In this document: in pieces, positions 25,074 through 34,328 of the stretch
Numbering within the stretch: the stretch's first letter is position 1
Layout: each line of letters begins with the position of its first letter
Source of the DNA: Candidatus Fermentimicrarchaeum limneticum
GTDB taxonomy: Archaea > Micrarchaeota > Micrarchaeia > Burarchaeales > Fermentimicrarchaeaceae
Length of the DNA: 64,000 nucleotides
NCBI GenBank assembly: GCA_013426015.1
Contig: CP058998.1
Location: 496,001 to 560,000, forward strand
Reading direction: 5' to 3'
Notes under the pieces: model-generated
The model's input: the letters and a program-made list of their open reading frames with translations, nothing else
Told to the model about the DNA's origin: nothing
Databases searched by the model: none
Translations under genes and position numbers: made by a program

Positions 25074-25856
25074 ATGAAAAAAGTAAGAAGAATTAAGAGG
25101 GCTGCGAGGAGGAGGCATGTTGAGTCTGTGCGCGCTTCGCCCCAGAAAGCTGAGGAGGACAGAGTGCGTTCGGGTGTGAATGGGCTTGACGATCTTATAG
25201 GAGGAGGGTTTGAGAGGAACAGTGTTATACTCGTCTGCGGGGATGCGGGAAGCGGCAAGACGACGCTGAATCTGCAGTTCCTGTATAATGGCGCAGAGCA
25301 GTATGACGAGCCTGGAATTTTCATAACTTTTGAGGAAGGCAAGAAATCAGTATACAAGCATGCGATGCAGTACGGCTGGGACTTCAAGTCGCTTGAGGAC
25401 AAGGGGCTTTTTACGTTTATAGAGTACAGGCCGCAGCAGATTGCGGAGATAATAAAAGGGGGCAGCAGCACAGTCAAGGATTCGATTGATTCCATTGGGG
25501 TAAAGAGGATAGGGATAGACTCCCTCACCTCATACTCGATGCTGTTCAAAACACCTTATGAGGGAAGGGAGGCTGTGCTTTCGCTTTTTAACAGGCTGAG
25601 GGACTGGAAGTGCACAAGCATGATAGTTTCAGAGATAATCCTGCAGTTCGGGAGCAAGAGAGGGGAAGCCGGTGTGGAGTTCCTCTCAGATGCAGTTCTG
25701 TTGCTGTACTACGCAAGGCAGCAGGATCTGAAAGTGAGGGCGCTGGAGATACTGAAGATGAGAGGCACGAGGCATTCAGACAAGGTATGCCCATTCAAGT
25801 TCAGCGACAAGGGAATAGTTGTGTTCCCAAAAGACTCTGTTTTTGGAAGGTTGTAG
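25074..25856 (+). CDS. KaiC/RecA-like ATPase at the head of the pilus locus
   Basis: 260 residues. A basic N-terminus (KKVRRIKRAARRRH) precedes a single KaiC-type domain: GLDDLIGGGFERNSVILV, Walker A GDAGSGKTTL, ITFEEGKKS, and IGIDSLTSYSML as Walker B. Single-domain KaiC proteins include ArlH, an ATP-binding partner of the archaellum motor. Being directly ahead of the pilin genes suggests a similar assembly or regulatory role here, but no ArlI-specific contact can be proven. The stop is followed seven bases later by the first pilin-like gene. Confidence 0.8.
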   Translation: MKKVRRIKRAARRRHVESVRASPQKAEEDRVRSGVNGLDDLIGGGFERNSVILVCGDAGSGKTTLNLQFLYNGAEQYDEPGIFITFEEGKKSVYKHAMQYGWDFKSLEDKGLFTFIEYRPQQIAEIIKGGSSTVKDSIDSIGVKRIGIDSLTSYSMLFKTPYEGREAVLSLFNRLRDWKCTSMIVSEIILQFGSKRGEAGVEFLSDAVLLLYYARQQDLKVRALEILKMRGTRHSDKVCPFKFSDKGIVVFPKDSVFGRL

Positions 25857-25863
25857 TGGTCCT

Positions 25864-26943
25864 ATGAAGGGACAAACTGCGGTTGAGCTGGTAGTCATAC
25901 TTGCAGTTTCCCTCCTCATTCTTTTTGTCATACTTTCGCTTTCAGCACAGTATCTAGGTGAGCTCAGCTCCTCAAAGTCGATGGCAGAGGCGAGGAACGG
26001 CGTGGACGACCTTGCGGCCGCTGCGAAGCAGGTTTACTACCAGGGGGAGGGGGCGAAGCAGCAGGTTTTTGTAAAAATCCCCGAGGGGACAGATGCGCAG
26101 AAAAGCGGGATAACGAACAGGACGATATCCCTGAACGTCCTTGGGAGTGACGTTGTCGCAAGGACGGACTTTGAGATTAAAGGAAGGATTCCCACGACAC
26201 CTGGCGGGTACAGCGTATGGGTAAACGCAAAGAGAGGTTACGTCCTGATAGGCACGATGAGCCTCAGCGCGGAGCCCGGCTCTTTATTCGTTCATTTCTT
26301 CTCAAAGAACCAGAGCCAGTCCTCCCAGCAATCGGTTGTTTTCAAGAATGACGGGGAATCCGAGATGGCGGCGGAGCTGAATATGGAGTTCCCGAGCGGG
26401 GACGTCAACGTGACATTCTCAAACCCGTCTGATACTAACTTCCAGCTGCAGCCCGGCGAGTCGAAGGAGGTGCTGCTTGATTTCAACGTTGCAGAGGGTG
26501 CTTTCGGAAGCTATGGCGGAATGCTTTATGCAAACTCAAGCAATGGGGATGAACTTGCAGTCAACATAATAGTCGATGTGACAAGCCAGATATGCACAAC
26601 ACCTTCCTGCCCCTCTGCTGGAATGAACTGCACCCCCCATTATGTGGTGATCGAGACGTTCAACGACAGCACATATACGAACTTCAAGGAAATATTCGAT
26701 TCGTCGGAGTATGTAACCATAGGGGGCAGCGGTTGGACGCCCTCCTCCCAGATAACTGTTGATATAAAGGACCCCGGCGGAGCATCGGTTGCAGGCTACC
26801 CAAAACTTGTAACGGCGGATCAGGATGGGATTTTCTCCGAACAGTGGGACACGGCAGGAGCAATCACTGGAACATACACAGTTCATGCAAACGATTCCAC
26901 AAAAAAGAGGAGCTATGCATTTGATATAACCGCATGCACGTGA
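25864..26943 (+). CDS. Large pilin-like surface protein (class III signal peptide)
   Basis: 359 residues. N-terminus KGQTAVELVVILAVSLLIL is a class III (EppA-cleaved) prepilin signal: a short basic leader, cleavage before Q, glutamate at +5 and a hydrophobic helix. The remainder is a large, Ser/Asn/Gly-rich, beta-type ectodomain with several N-glycosylation sequons, and a C-terminal C-x4-C-x5-C region. At this size it may be a pilus adhesin or tip protein. The true ATG is 25864 (GTGGT ahead), not the earlier in-frame ATG at 25819 inside the preceding gene. Confidence 0.75.
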   Translation: MKGQTAVELVVILAVSLLILFVILSLSAQYLGELSSSKSMAEARNGVDDLAAAAKQVYYQGEGAKQQVFVKIPEGTDAQKSGITNRTISLNVLGSDVVARTDFEIKGRIPTTPGGYSVWVNAKRGYVLIGTMSLSAEPGSLFVHFFSKNQSQSSQQSVVFKNDGESEMAAELNMEFPSGDVNVTFSNPSDTNFQLQPGESKEVLLDFNVAEGAFGSYGGMLYANSSNGDELAVNIIVDVTSQICTTPSCPSAGMNCTPHYVVIETFNDSTYTNFKEIFDSSEYVTIGGSGWTPSSQITVDIKDPGGASVAGYPKLVTADQDGIFSEQWDTAGAITGTYTVHANDSTKKRSYAFDITACT

Positions 26944-26947
26944 GAAT

Positions 26948-28528
26948 ATGAAAGAGTGTATCCGCATTTCAATTTTCCTCTTCTTCATAGCTCTGCTATT
27001 CTCGGAAATTGTTTCTGCAAAAACTCTTTACTCCAACATGAGTCTACATCCAATCAATTTCAGAGTAGACACACCATACCCCATGCAGACCTATGCGACA
27101 TTCTCCCCTACGATAGTTTTGCCCTATGACACCAGCACAAAGGTGACACCGAGGCGTAGCAATACATACTGTCTCTACTCGCCCTCCACCTCCTGGCCCT
27201 CCTCCAGTTGCACCAGCTCTGTCCCATCAACGATAGCCAGAAGCGGCATGGGGTGGGCCGTGAACGAGACTGGAACAATACCCACCGGGGAATGGAGAAT
27301 CGGAGTTAACACAAGCTCGACAACCAGCACGGGTGTTGGGAGGATGCTCGTGTATGCGTGGAAGGTGTGCGCAATAAACGGAGCGGAGTATGATACGCTG
27401 CTATTTAGGGTGCAGGGGACAAGGGACCATATAACGGCTGGAACAAACCTTGAGACAATATCAACCACCCAGCCAAGCTTTAACTTTGGTGGAGGGGAAT
27501 GCTACCTGATTGTTGAGTACTACTTAAATGTCTCAACAGGTACGGGAAGCGAGCCTCAGAAGCAGACATTGGTTGGGAATGTTGTTGGCTCAAATATCAC
27601 CTACCCAACTCCAGTGAATCGGATAAGTGGTGTGGCTCTGAACGCCCCTCAAACAGACCCCATGCTCGAAACAGGGCAGATATTCATTGTAAACTGCAGT
27701 CCATACACAGATGACTCAATATATGGGATAAATATGAGCTTCGAATTTAACTACACCGGAAACCCTGATTTTGTTGAGATACCTCTTTCTGGAGCTCTCC
27801 TCACTGCAAATGCGAGTGGAGAGCAGAATGTGAGGAATAATACTCCATATTCGAGACTCATAACTGCGAGAGGCGGTAGCGAGTACTATGTAAGGTGCAG
27901 AGCATATAACTCAACGGAGAGCATTTACTCACCAGCACAAAAAGTGACGGTAGCAGAGGTGCATACAAATAAGAGGAGCTACAGAAGTTGCGGTGCTGTC
28001 TACTACAAAGTGAGAGTTTACGATTCAAAGAATATGCCAAGGGATGAGAATTTAACAATAAGGCTATATGACCCTGTTGGAAATGTTATGAACCAGAGCC
28101 AAGTGCAGACCAGCGGAGGCGTATACTATGGTGTGTACACACCACCTATGGGCTCGCAGATTGGAGAGTGGCTCATACGTATATTCTCTTGCGGAATTTT
28201 CAGCAAGTCATTCGGGGTTGGGTTTGGGGATGTAAACGAATTCTGGAAGATGGAGATAACGCAGCCCACCAAGGTGAGGTTCTCCCCGTCTGAAGCGATG
28301 CCTCTCACAATCAGGTTCTACAACCAGGCAGGTGATGGGGTGAGGGTTTTCACACTGGTGGTTAAGATTGATAACACACCAATGCCATGTTCGTACGTGA
28401 ATGGAGCATATGAGTGCCAAGGAATCACGCCTTCGTCAGAGGGAGTACACTCCTTGAACATTTTTGGAGTGTATATTCAGACAAGCAGGCTAATCAACGA
28501 GACGAGTTACTTTTATGTTGGTGGTTAG
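26948..28528 (+). CDS. Large secreted protein of the pilus operon
   Basis: 526 residues, not recognised. A Sec-type signal peptide (ISIFLFFIALLFSEIVSA, cleavage near 24) is followed by Ser/Thr/Asn-rich extracellular sequence with many N-x-S/T sequons and about ten cysteines, without a C-terminal helix. C-terminal ~170 residues (around VHTNKRSYRSCG onward) look like two Ig-like beta domains. It is flanked on both sides by pilin-like genes within a few bases, so it is probably an adhesin or structural partner of the pilus. Confidence 0.65.
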   Translation: MKECIRISIFLFFIALLFSEIVSAKTLYSNMSLHPINFRVDTPYPMQTYATFSPTIVLPYDTSTKVTPRRSNTYCLYSPSTSWPSSSCTSSVPSTIARSGMGWAVNETGTIPTGEWRIGVNTSSTTSTGVGRMLVYAWKVCAINGAEYDTLLFRVQGTRDHITAGTNLETISTTQPSFNFGGGECYLIVEYYLNVSTGTGSEPQKQTLVGNVVGSNITYPTPVNRISGVALNAPQTDPMLETGQIFIVNCSPYTDDSIYGINMSFEFNYTGNPDFVEIPLSGALLTANASGEQNVRNNTPYSRLITARGGSEYYVRCRAYNSTESIYSPAQKVTVAEVHTNKRSYRSCGAVYYKVRVYDSKNMPRDENLTIRLYDPVGNVMNQSQVQTSGGVYYGVYTPPMGSQIGEWLIRIFSCGIFSKSFGVGFGDVNEFWKMEITQPTKVRFSPSEAMPLTIRFYNQAGDGVRVFTLVVKIDNTPMPCSYVNGAYECQGITPSSEGVHSLNIFGVYIQTSRLINETSYFYVGG

Positions 28529-28909
28529 TTGAGGGGACAGGTCAGCTTTGAATTCTTCGTCGCATTCTCATTCCTAATACTGTTCTTTCTCGCTTCTGTG
28601 ATGATCTATGACCATGAGAACAGAAGTTCACAGGCATTCCTCTCAAGGATGAGAGCGCAGGCAGTAGCTTCGGACTTCTCAAGGGCTATAAACGGAGTTT
28701 ACCAGTGCGGCAGCGGCTGCTCCTATGTCATTCAGCTGAGGCAGGACTATTCGCTGAAAATCTACGGGAAGGTTGTGGAAGTTGCCGGCAACTTACAGGT
28801 TGGACAGGCGCCGCTGGTTACGGACAGGATTGAACTCCATTCTGCAACTCCAGGTGCGTATATACGGATTGTAAACAACAACGGAGTGGTTGAGCTGCAT
28901 GATGCGTAA
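28529..28909 (+). CDS. Pilin-like protein, class III signal peptide
   Basis: 126 residues. RGQVSFEFFVAFSFLILFF is a class III prepilin N-terminus (G/Q cleavage, glutamate at +5, hydrophobic helix); the short ectodomain contains a C-x3-C pair (QCGSGC). Start is TTG directly after the stop of the preceding gene, with GGTGGT seven bases ahead. Likely a major or minor pilin processed by an EppA-type peptidase (not in the window). Confidence 0.78.
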   Translation: MRGQVSFEFFVAFSFLILFFLASVMIYDHENRSSQAFLSRMRAQAVASDFSRAINGVYQCGSGCSYVIQLRQDYSLKIYGKVVEVAGNLQVGQAPLVTDRIELHSATPGAYIRIVNNNGVVELHDA

Positions 28910-29402
28910 GGGCCAGCTCATTTCAACCGACATGCTTGTCGCTTTCGTGATATTCATTCTCATAGCTGATGCATCGATAATAATGTGGCAGAGCGAGCTG
29001 AGCAGGGCTGGGGATATTGAAAGCAGGAACTTTGCCGATGAGGCTGCCAGGAGTGCAAGCAACCAGCTGCTTACCTCCGGGGACCCGTCGAACTGGAATC
29101 TGATTGAGCTGAACGAAAGCTCCTTTCATTCCTTTGGGCTGACCAGCTCCAGTAATGTTGTAGAGTGGGATAAGATTGAGGGACTTAGGCAGCTGAAAGG
29201 GGATCCGGCAAAATACGGCATGGTGAAGCGTGCCCTTGGCTTGGAGTTCTGCGAGGTTTGGCTCGCCGTATTGTATTCCAATGGCACAGTCATAGAGAGC
29301 TTTGGTGAGGTCGCTCCCCAGGGAACGCCAAGCGTGAGCATTGACAGGAAGGCAATGCTCAACTCCTCTCCGGTTACGGTCAGGCTTGAGGTGTGGAGAT
29401 GA
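28902..29402 (+). CDS. Pilin-like protein, class III signal peptide
   Basis: 166 residues from ATG 28902, overlapping the previous gene by eight bases. RKGQLISTDMLVAFVIFIL is a class III signal with D instead of E at the +5/+6 position, then a helix and ~130 residues of mixed alpha/beta ectodomain with one cysteine. The coding end overlaps the next gene (ATGA), showing tight translational coupling across the pilin series. Confidence 0.72.
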   Translation: MRKGQLISTDMLVAFVIFILIADASIIMWQSELSRAGDIESRNFADEAARSASNQLLTSGDPSNWNLIELNESSFHSFGLTSSSNVVEWDKIEGLRQLKGDPAKYGMVKRALGLEFCEVWLAVLYSNGTVIESFGEVAPQGTPSVSIDRKAMLNSSPVTVRLEVWR

Positions 29403-29794
29403 AGGGATTTGTCCTAACAATTGACGGGATAATAGCATTGATTGTATTCATCTCACTGTTCGTCATCATAAGCTCCCCCACACTGAGGACGACTTCCAGC
29501 GCATGGAGCGATGTGCAGGTGAGGCGCCTCTCCATGGATTCTCTGACGATACTGGAGAAGAACGGGGCGCTCGGCAGGGCTGTTGAATCCAATTCTTCAT
29601 CTGAATTGATTTACTTCATGGGCAGCGAATTCACCTCATTGTGCATGCAGATTACAGTAAGTGAAGGTGACAGCCATGTTCTCTCCGCCGTGAAAAGCGG
29701 ATGCGTGGAGGGGAGAGGAGCTTTCATAACAAGGAGGAGCTTCGTTTCCGGGGATGATTTCTACACTGCAGAGTTGCATGCGTGGAGCAGGTGA
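29399..29794 (+). CDS. Pilin-like protein with Gln-less signal
   Basis: 131 residues from ATG 29399 (ATGA overlap). KGFVLTIDGIIALIVFISL has the short basic leader, glycine and hydrophobic helix of a prepilin but lacks the Gln that usually follows the cleavage site; an acidic D lies in the helix start. Two cysteines in the C-terminal half may pair. Probably a minor pilin or membrane-anchored accessory protein. Confidence 0.65.
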   Translation: MKGFVLTIDGIIALIVFISLFVIISSPTLRTTSSAWSDVQVRRLSMDSLTILEKNGALGRAVESNSSSELIYFMGSEFTSLCMQITVSEGDSHVLSAVKSGCVEGRGAFITRRSFVSGDDFYTAELHAWSR

Positions 29795-29798
29795 ATGA

Positions 29799-30632
29799 AT
29801 GAGAAGGGGTTTCGTCATAACCATAAGCACGATACTTCTGCTTATGGTAATCCTGCTTTTCTCGCAGGCCAACCAGAACAGGATGAGGGAAGAGCAGAGA
29901 GCAGTCATGGAGGCACACCTGATTGACTCCGCAGCTTATTTTTTTGATGATGCGGCTGAGGATTTCCGCTCCATGCTGGGCCCGGCGGTTGAAATTAGCA
30001 GGAACAGCTCGGAAAGCAATATAACGTTCAGGGATAGGCTCCCGAGAGGCGGCGGGGATGGCTTGCTGCTTTCCAATTACGGTGAGTTCGTTGCGGACTA
30101 CTCCAACAAGACGAATTCAGCAGTGTCTCTAAATTCCAGCAATTTGGAGAATGGGAGGCTTATTGTTTTCAGCAATGGATTGAGGTACGACAGAAATTCA
30201 ACTTCAGTCAGGTTCTACTCTTCATCAGGAGGAACGAATGCAACTGCATACGAGCTGAGCATCTTCTCCAATGCTTACAGGAAAGGCGAGAACATAAGCT
30301 CGCTTTCAAAAACCGGGAGCGTGAGGCTGACAATCCATTACTCTGACCTGAGCGGAAACAGAGATGTGAGCGGAGCGTTCGACCCGAATGCGGAAACGGT
30401 GTATTCAGTAAATTACACAGACAGCCCCGAAAGCGCATTGCTGGTAAGAGTCGGCAGTTCCGGCAGCCCGGGCAGCGTTGGCGTGGAACAGAACGGTTCG
30501 GTTCAAACGGACATGAATGTCACTGCTACGGGAGGGTGGAGCTGCGCGCTTGATTATGCTTATGATGTAAACATGAGCTACAGGCAGCTGAATGCCGCCA
30601 AGGAAGGCCTGCTGTGGGTGAGGAAGGGTTAA
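29799..30632 (+). CDS. Pilin-like or membrane-anchored accessory protein
   Basis: 277 residues. RRGFVITISTILLLMVILLF resembles the preceding protein's signal (R-R-G-F-V) but without an acidic residue; a ~230-residue ectodomain rich in Ser, Asn, Gly follows, with about a dozen N-glycosylation sequons and one cysteine. It ends the pilin series, 35 bases before the secretion ATPase gene. Could be a minor pilin or an anchor that stays in the membrane. Confidence 0.62.
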   Translation: MRRGFVITISTILLLMVILLFSQANQNRMREEQRAVMEAHLIDSAAYFFDDAAEDFRSMLGPAVEISRNSSESNITFRDRLPRGGGDGLLLSNYGEFVADYSNKTNSAVSLNSSNLENGRLIVFSNGLRYDRNSTSVRFYSSSGGTNATAYELSIFSNAYRKGENISSLSKTGSVRLTIHYSDLSGNRDVSGAFDPNAETVYSVNYTDSPESALLVRVGSSGSPGSVGVEQNGSVQTDMNVTATGGWSCALDYAYDVNMSYRQLNAAKEGLLWVRKG

Positions 30633-30667
30633 TTATTAAAGGTGTAGAATATTACTAAGGTGGGTTT

Positions 30668-32392
30668 ATGCTTGAGACAAAGATTGAGCTGCTGATGGAG
30701 CAGATAGAGAGGAAGAAGTCTGTTTCTCTTGACGAACTTTCCGCAAAACTGAAGTGGGATTCTGCAGGGGTTGAGAGAGCATGCAAGATGCTCGAGAGGA
30801 AGGGCATTGTTGAATTGAAGTACCCCATAAGCATTTTGGAGAAGCCGTCAGTGGCGCTCAAAAAACCATTGGAGCACGTGAGCAGGCCTGCAAGGGCCGC
30901 GGGAGAGCTTCTTGAATCGTACAGGATAGTTTCGGACCATGTGCCGAGCGAGATCAAGATATTCAAGAAGAAAGGGGAGCAGAAACCCAGCTACTACATA
31001 GCGCCTCCTGAAATACCTCCCTATACGAGGCTGCTGCTGGACAGCATAAGGGATGAGATGGGAAAGCTGGTCACGGTGAACATAGACGAGATAATGCACA
31101 GCGCAAAAAGCGCCGAAGTCAAGACAAGGTTCTACGAAGTCGGAAAGAAGAGGCTGCAGGAAGTCCTCCCGAGCCTTGAGGGGAAGGACGTGGAGATGCT
31201 TGCAGGCATACTGCTTCATGAGACGTATGGGCTGGGCGAGCTGGAGCTGCTCCTGGGTGATGACAACCTTGAGGAGGTTGCCGTGAACAACTCACAAGTG
31301 CCCATTGCCGTGTACCACAAGAAGTACGGCTGGATGGAGAGCAACCTCGCAATGAAAAACGAGGATGAGATAGCCAACTATGCAATGCAGATCGGGAGGA
31401 AGGCCGGGAGGCAGATAAGCCTGCTGAATCCCATACTGGACGCGCACCTCGGTTCAGGCGACAGGGTCTACGCCAGCCTGTCTCCGATATCAACGAAGGG
31501 CAACACCATAACAATCAGGAGGTTCGCCCGCAACCCATGGACGATTACCGACCTGATGGGAGAGAAGCTGTCCACAATATCAAGCGAGATGGCCGCCATG
31601 CTGTGGCAGGCAATCCATTACGAGATGAACATAATGGTTGCCGGAGGAACCGCTTCTGGAAAGACCAGCATGCTGAACATCCTGTGCTCGTTCATTCCCG
31701 CGTATCAGAGGGTTGTGACAATTGAGGATACAAGGGAGCTGTCCCTCCCATCCTTTGTCTGGAACTGGATTCCGATGCTGACCAGGCTGCCCAACCCAGA
31801 AGGACTGGGGGAGGTCAGCATGCTTGACCTGATGCTTGCCTCGCTGAGGATGAGGCCTGATAGGATAATCGTGGGGGAGGTAAGGAGGAGAAGGGAGGCT
31901 GAGGTGCTTTTCGAGGCGATGCATACGGGCCACGCAGTCTGCTCCACAATGCACGCGGACACTGCAGCGCAGGTCCTCAGGAGGCTGATGGAGCCGCCGA
32001 TTGAGATACCCATGGTTGAGCTGGAGTCGCTGCACCTGCTCGTCATCCAGTACAGGGACAGGAGGAGCAACATAAGGAGGACGCTGGAGATATGCGAGAT
32101 AGTGCCGGGCATAGGGGGGGAAAGGCTGTCGGTAAACCACATATACCAGTGGAGGCCCCGAGGGGATGTGTTTGAGAAAATCAACGAGCCGATGAGGATA
32201 TATGAAGCGCTGAACCTGCACACAGGCATGACGCAGAAGGAGATAGTTGAGGATTTGAACAAGAGGAAGAGCGTGCTGGAGTGGATGACGAAGAACAATG
32301 TCAACACGATTGACAAAGTTGGGAGAGTCATGCAGCAGTATTACAACGATCCTGATGGGTTTATGAAGGAAAATAGGATAAGGGTGGGGTGA
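30668..32392 (+). CDS. Type IV pilus/secretion ATPase (GspE/TadA family) with N-terminal HTH
   Basis: 574 residues. C-terminal half is a VirB11/GspE-type hexameric ATPase: Walker A GGTASGKTSM (326-335), Asp box TIEDTRELSLP, and Walker B around IIVGEVRRRREA (GEVR, 403-406), with the His box HTGHAVCSTMHA. It would power pilus extension. The first ~50 residues (VSLDELSAKL then VERACKMLERKGIVEL) look like a winged helix-turn-helix, an uncommon front end for this family. AAGGTGGG precedes the ATG. The two TadC-type genes follow. Confidence 0.9.
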   Translation: MLETKIELLMEQIERKKSVSLDELSAKLKWDSAGVERACKMLERKGIVELKYPISILEKPSVALKKPLEHVSRPARAAGELLESYRIVSDHVPSEIKIFKKKGEQKPSYYIAPPEIPPYTRLLLDSIRDEMGKLVTVNIDEIMHSAKSAEVKTRFYEVGKKRLQEVLPSLEGKDVEMLAGILLHETYGLGELELLLGDDNLEEVAVNNSQVPIAVYHKKYGWMESNLAMKNEDEIANYAMQIGRKAGRQISLLNPILDAHLGSGDRVYASLSPISTKGNTITIRRFARNPWTITDLMGEKLSTISSEMAAMLWQAIHYEMNIMVAGGTASGKTSMLNILCSFIPAYQRVVTIEDTRELSLPSFVWNWIPMLTRLPNPEGLGEVSMLDLMLASLRMRPDRIIVGEVRRRREAEVLFEAMHTGHAVCSTMHADTAAQVLRRLMEPPIEIPMVELESLHLLVIQYRDRRSNIRRTLEICEIVPGIGGERLSVNHIYQWRPRGDVFEKINEPMRIYEALNLHTGMTQKEIVEDLNKRKSVLEWMTKNNVNTIDKVGRVMQQYYNDPDGFMKENRIRVG

Positions 32393-32413
32393 GCTGCCAC
32401 GAGAGTCCCCTTC

Positions 32414-33277
32414 ATGATATTTTCAGTTGAGCAGGCTTCAAGGATAAGCAGGAGGCTCATGGGAGTGGGCAATCTGTTTGTCCGCCTCTACCCAAGCCTG
32501 AGGTACGATTTGAGAAGCGCCGGGTTGGAGCTGGAGGCAGGCGCATATGCCGCGGCAGCTCTCATCTCCTCAATCATGTGGGGCGTTGCCATGTACGCCT
32601 TCTCCTACCTGGCGTTGTATTCGAGGGGGGTAGAAAACGCAACAGCAGTTTCTGCAGGCCCGGGCCTGCTAATCGCTGCGATAATACTCATGTTCCAGTT
32701 CATCTATCCGAGGGTGATGGCAAGGAAGGTGGCTGAGAAGGTTGACAGGGAGCTCATCTTTGCGCTGAAGGACATGTACATACAGATAAACTCCGGCGTT
32801 TCCTTGTTTGACGCGATGTGCAATGTTTCAAAAGCGGATTATGGTTACGTTTCGAATGATTTTGAGTTTGCTGTCAGAGACATAACTGCAGGCGACTCGG
32901 AGGAAAGGGCGCTTGAGAAGCTTGCCGTGAAGACGAAGTCGGATTATTTCAAGAAAGCGCTGTGGCAGCTGATAACCGCCATGCACTCAGGAGCTAGCAC
33001 TGCCGGTGCTTTGAGAAGCGTGATTGACGTGCTGATAGGGTACCAGCACAGGATGATAAAGAACTACTGCTCCGAGCTGAACTTCTGGATTCTGATGTTC
33101 ATGCTCATAGCCGCGACAATACCAACATTGGGGATAACGCTCTCAGTCGTGCTTTCGACATTCGGGAGCGCGGGCATAACCCCCGCGCTTTTCCTAGAGT
33201 TCATCTTCGCATCATTCATAATTCAGGCAGTCATGATAGGGTTTCTCAAGAGCAGGAGGCCAGAGGTGTACGCGTGA
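32414..33277 (+). CDS. Type II/IV secretion membrane platform protein (TadB/C-like), first copy
   Basis: 287 residues, with helices near 45-70, 85-105 and two at the C-terminus (~218-240 and 255-275). The cytoplasmic segment FALKDMYIQINSGVSLFDAM and a second repeat TAMHSGASTAGALRSVI are the T2SF (PF00482) pattern found in TadB/TadC and ArlJ. Works with the ATPase upstream to assemble pilins. GTGA overlap with the second copy. Confidence 0.85.
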   Translation: MIFSVEQASRISRRLMGVGNLFVRLYPSLRYDLRSAGLELEAGAYAAAALISSIMWGVAMYAFSYLALYSRGVENATAVSAGPGLLIAAIILMFQFIYPRVMARKVAEKVDRELIFALKDMYIQINSGVSLFDAMCNVSKADYGYVSNDFEFAVRDITAGDSEERALEKLAVKTKSDYFKKALWQLITAMHSGASTAGALRSVIDVLIGYQHRMIKNYCSELNFWILMFMLIAATIPTLGITLSVVLSTFGSAGITPALFLEFIFASFIIQAVMIGFLKSRRPEVYA

Positions 33278-34296
33278 TCATTGGGGTGTCAAAGGCATTC
33301 TCGGGCATTGCGCCCAGGCGGTACAAGAGAGGGGTAGAGGCCCTCATGAACTACGCCGGGGTGGATGAGGATGTTGATGTGTGGCTGGGGAAGAGGATAC
33401 TTGCCGTATTGCTGCTTGGCGTGATAGGGGTGTTCATACCGCATCTGCTCCTGCTTGCCGGAGTTACATTGTTTGACTACTCACAGCCGAATGCTGAATT
33501 CTACTACTCCGCAATGTCCGGACTGGCTCTGCTCCTGCTGACATGCGTTGTGCTCTACTTCCACCTGTATTACGTGATAGACGAGAGGAGGAAGAGGGTG
33601 GAGGCCATCCTTCCTGACTTCCTACTCCTGATAGCGGCAAACCTCAGGGCGGGCATGACGCCAATAGCGGCATTCATAGAATCCTCAAGGCCGGAGTTCG
33701 GCCCGCTGGAGGACGAGATAAGGGTTGTTGCATCGCGTTCACTTGGAACTGAATCGTTTATGAGCATTTTTGGCAGGCTCAGCGAAAGGATAGATTCCAG
33801 GGTGCTGAAGAGGGTCGTGGGACTGTTCACAACCGGAATGGTTTCTGGAGGGCATCTCGCAAGGCTGCTTGAGACGAGCGCTTTGGACATAAGGGAGACG
33901 CAGGAGCTGAGGCAGGAGCTCGAGTCAAGCACGAGGATGTACATCATATTCGTCCTATTCGTGGTTCTAATAGGAGTCCCCCTCCTTCTTTCAATCTCAA
34001 TCCAGTTCCTGGTGAAGCTGACCGCCCTCAAGTCGCAGATTTCAAACATTTCTTTCGGGGAGTTTGGGTACACGTTCATGATGGTTCAGAGCACCCTTGA
34101 ACCTGCATTTGTTGAGAACATGACGTACATGATACTCATAGGAACGACCTTCTTTGTGAGCATACTTATTGGGGTGATAAATGAGGGTAAGCTGATGTAC
34201 GGACTGCGTTACTTCATCCCACTTGCCGTGATAGGAGTGGTGGACTTCATAGTATTCAGAGGAGTCGTTCAGGGAATTCTAGTCGCGTTAGCATAA
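33274..34296 (+). CDS. Type II/IV secretion membrane platform protein (TadB/C-like), second copy
   Basis: 340 residues starting GTG at 33274. DFLLLIAANLRAGMTPIAAF and GLFTTGMVSGGHLARLLE are the two T2SF cytoplasmic repeats; helices lie near 40-65, 75-100, 225-250, 278-300 and 310-335. Having two half-size T2SF proteins is the Tad/Epd-like arrangement, in contrast to one ArlJ in archaella. Last gene of the pilus operon proper; a new TATA box follows at ~34299. Confidence 0.85.
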   Translation: MIIGVSKAFSGIAPRRYKRGVEALMNYAGVDEDVDVWLGKRILAVLLLGVIGVFIPHLLLLAGVTLFDYSQPNAEFYYSAMSGLALLLLTCVVLYFHLYYVIDERRKRVEAILPDFLLLIAANLRAGMTPIAAFIESSRPEFGPLEDEIRVVASRSLGTESFMSIFGRLSERIDSRVLKRVVGLFTTGMVSGGHLARLLETSALDIRETQELRQELESSTRMYIIFVLFVVLIGVPLLLSISIQFLVKLTALKSQISNISFGEFGYTFMMVQSTLEPAFVENMTYMILIGTTFFVSILIGVINEGKLMYGLRYFIPLAVIGVVDFIVFRGVVQGILVALA

Positions 34297-34328
34297 GATA
34301 TTTAAACCAAGTTAACAGAAGGTATACC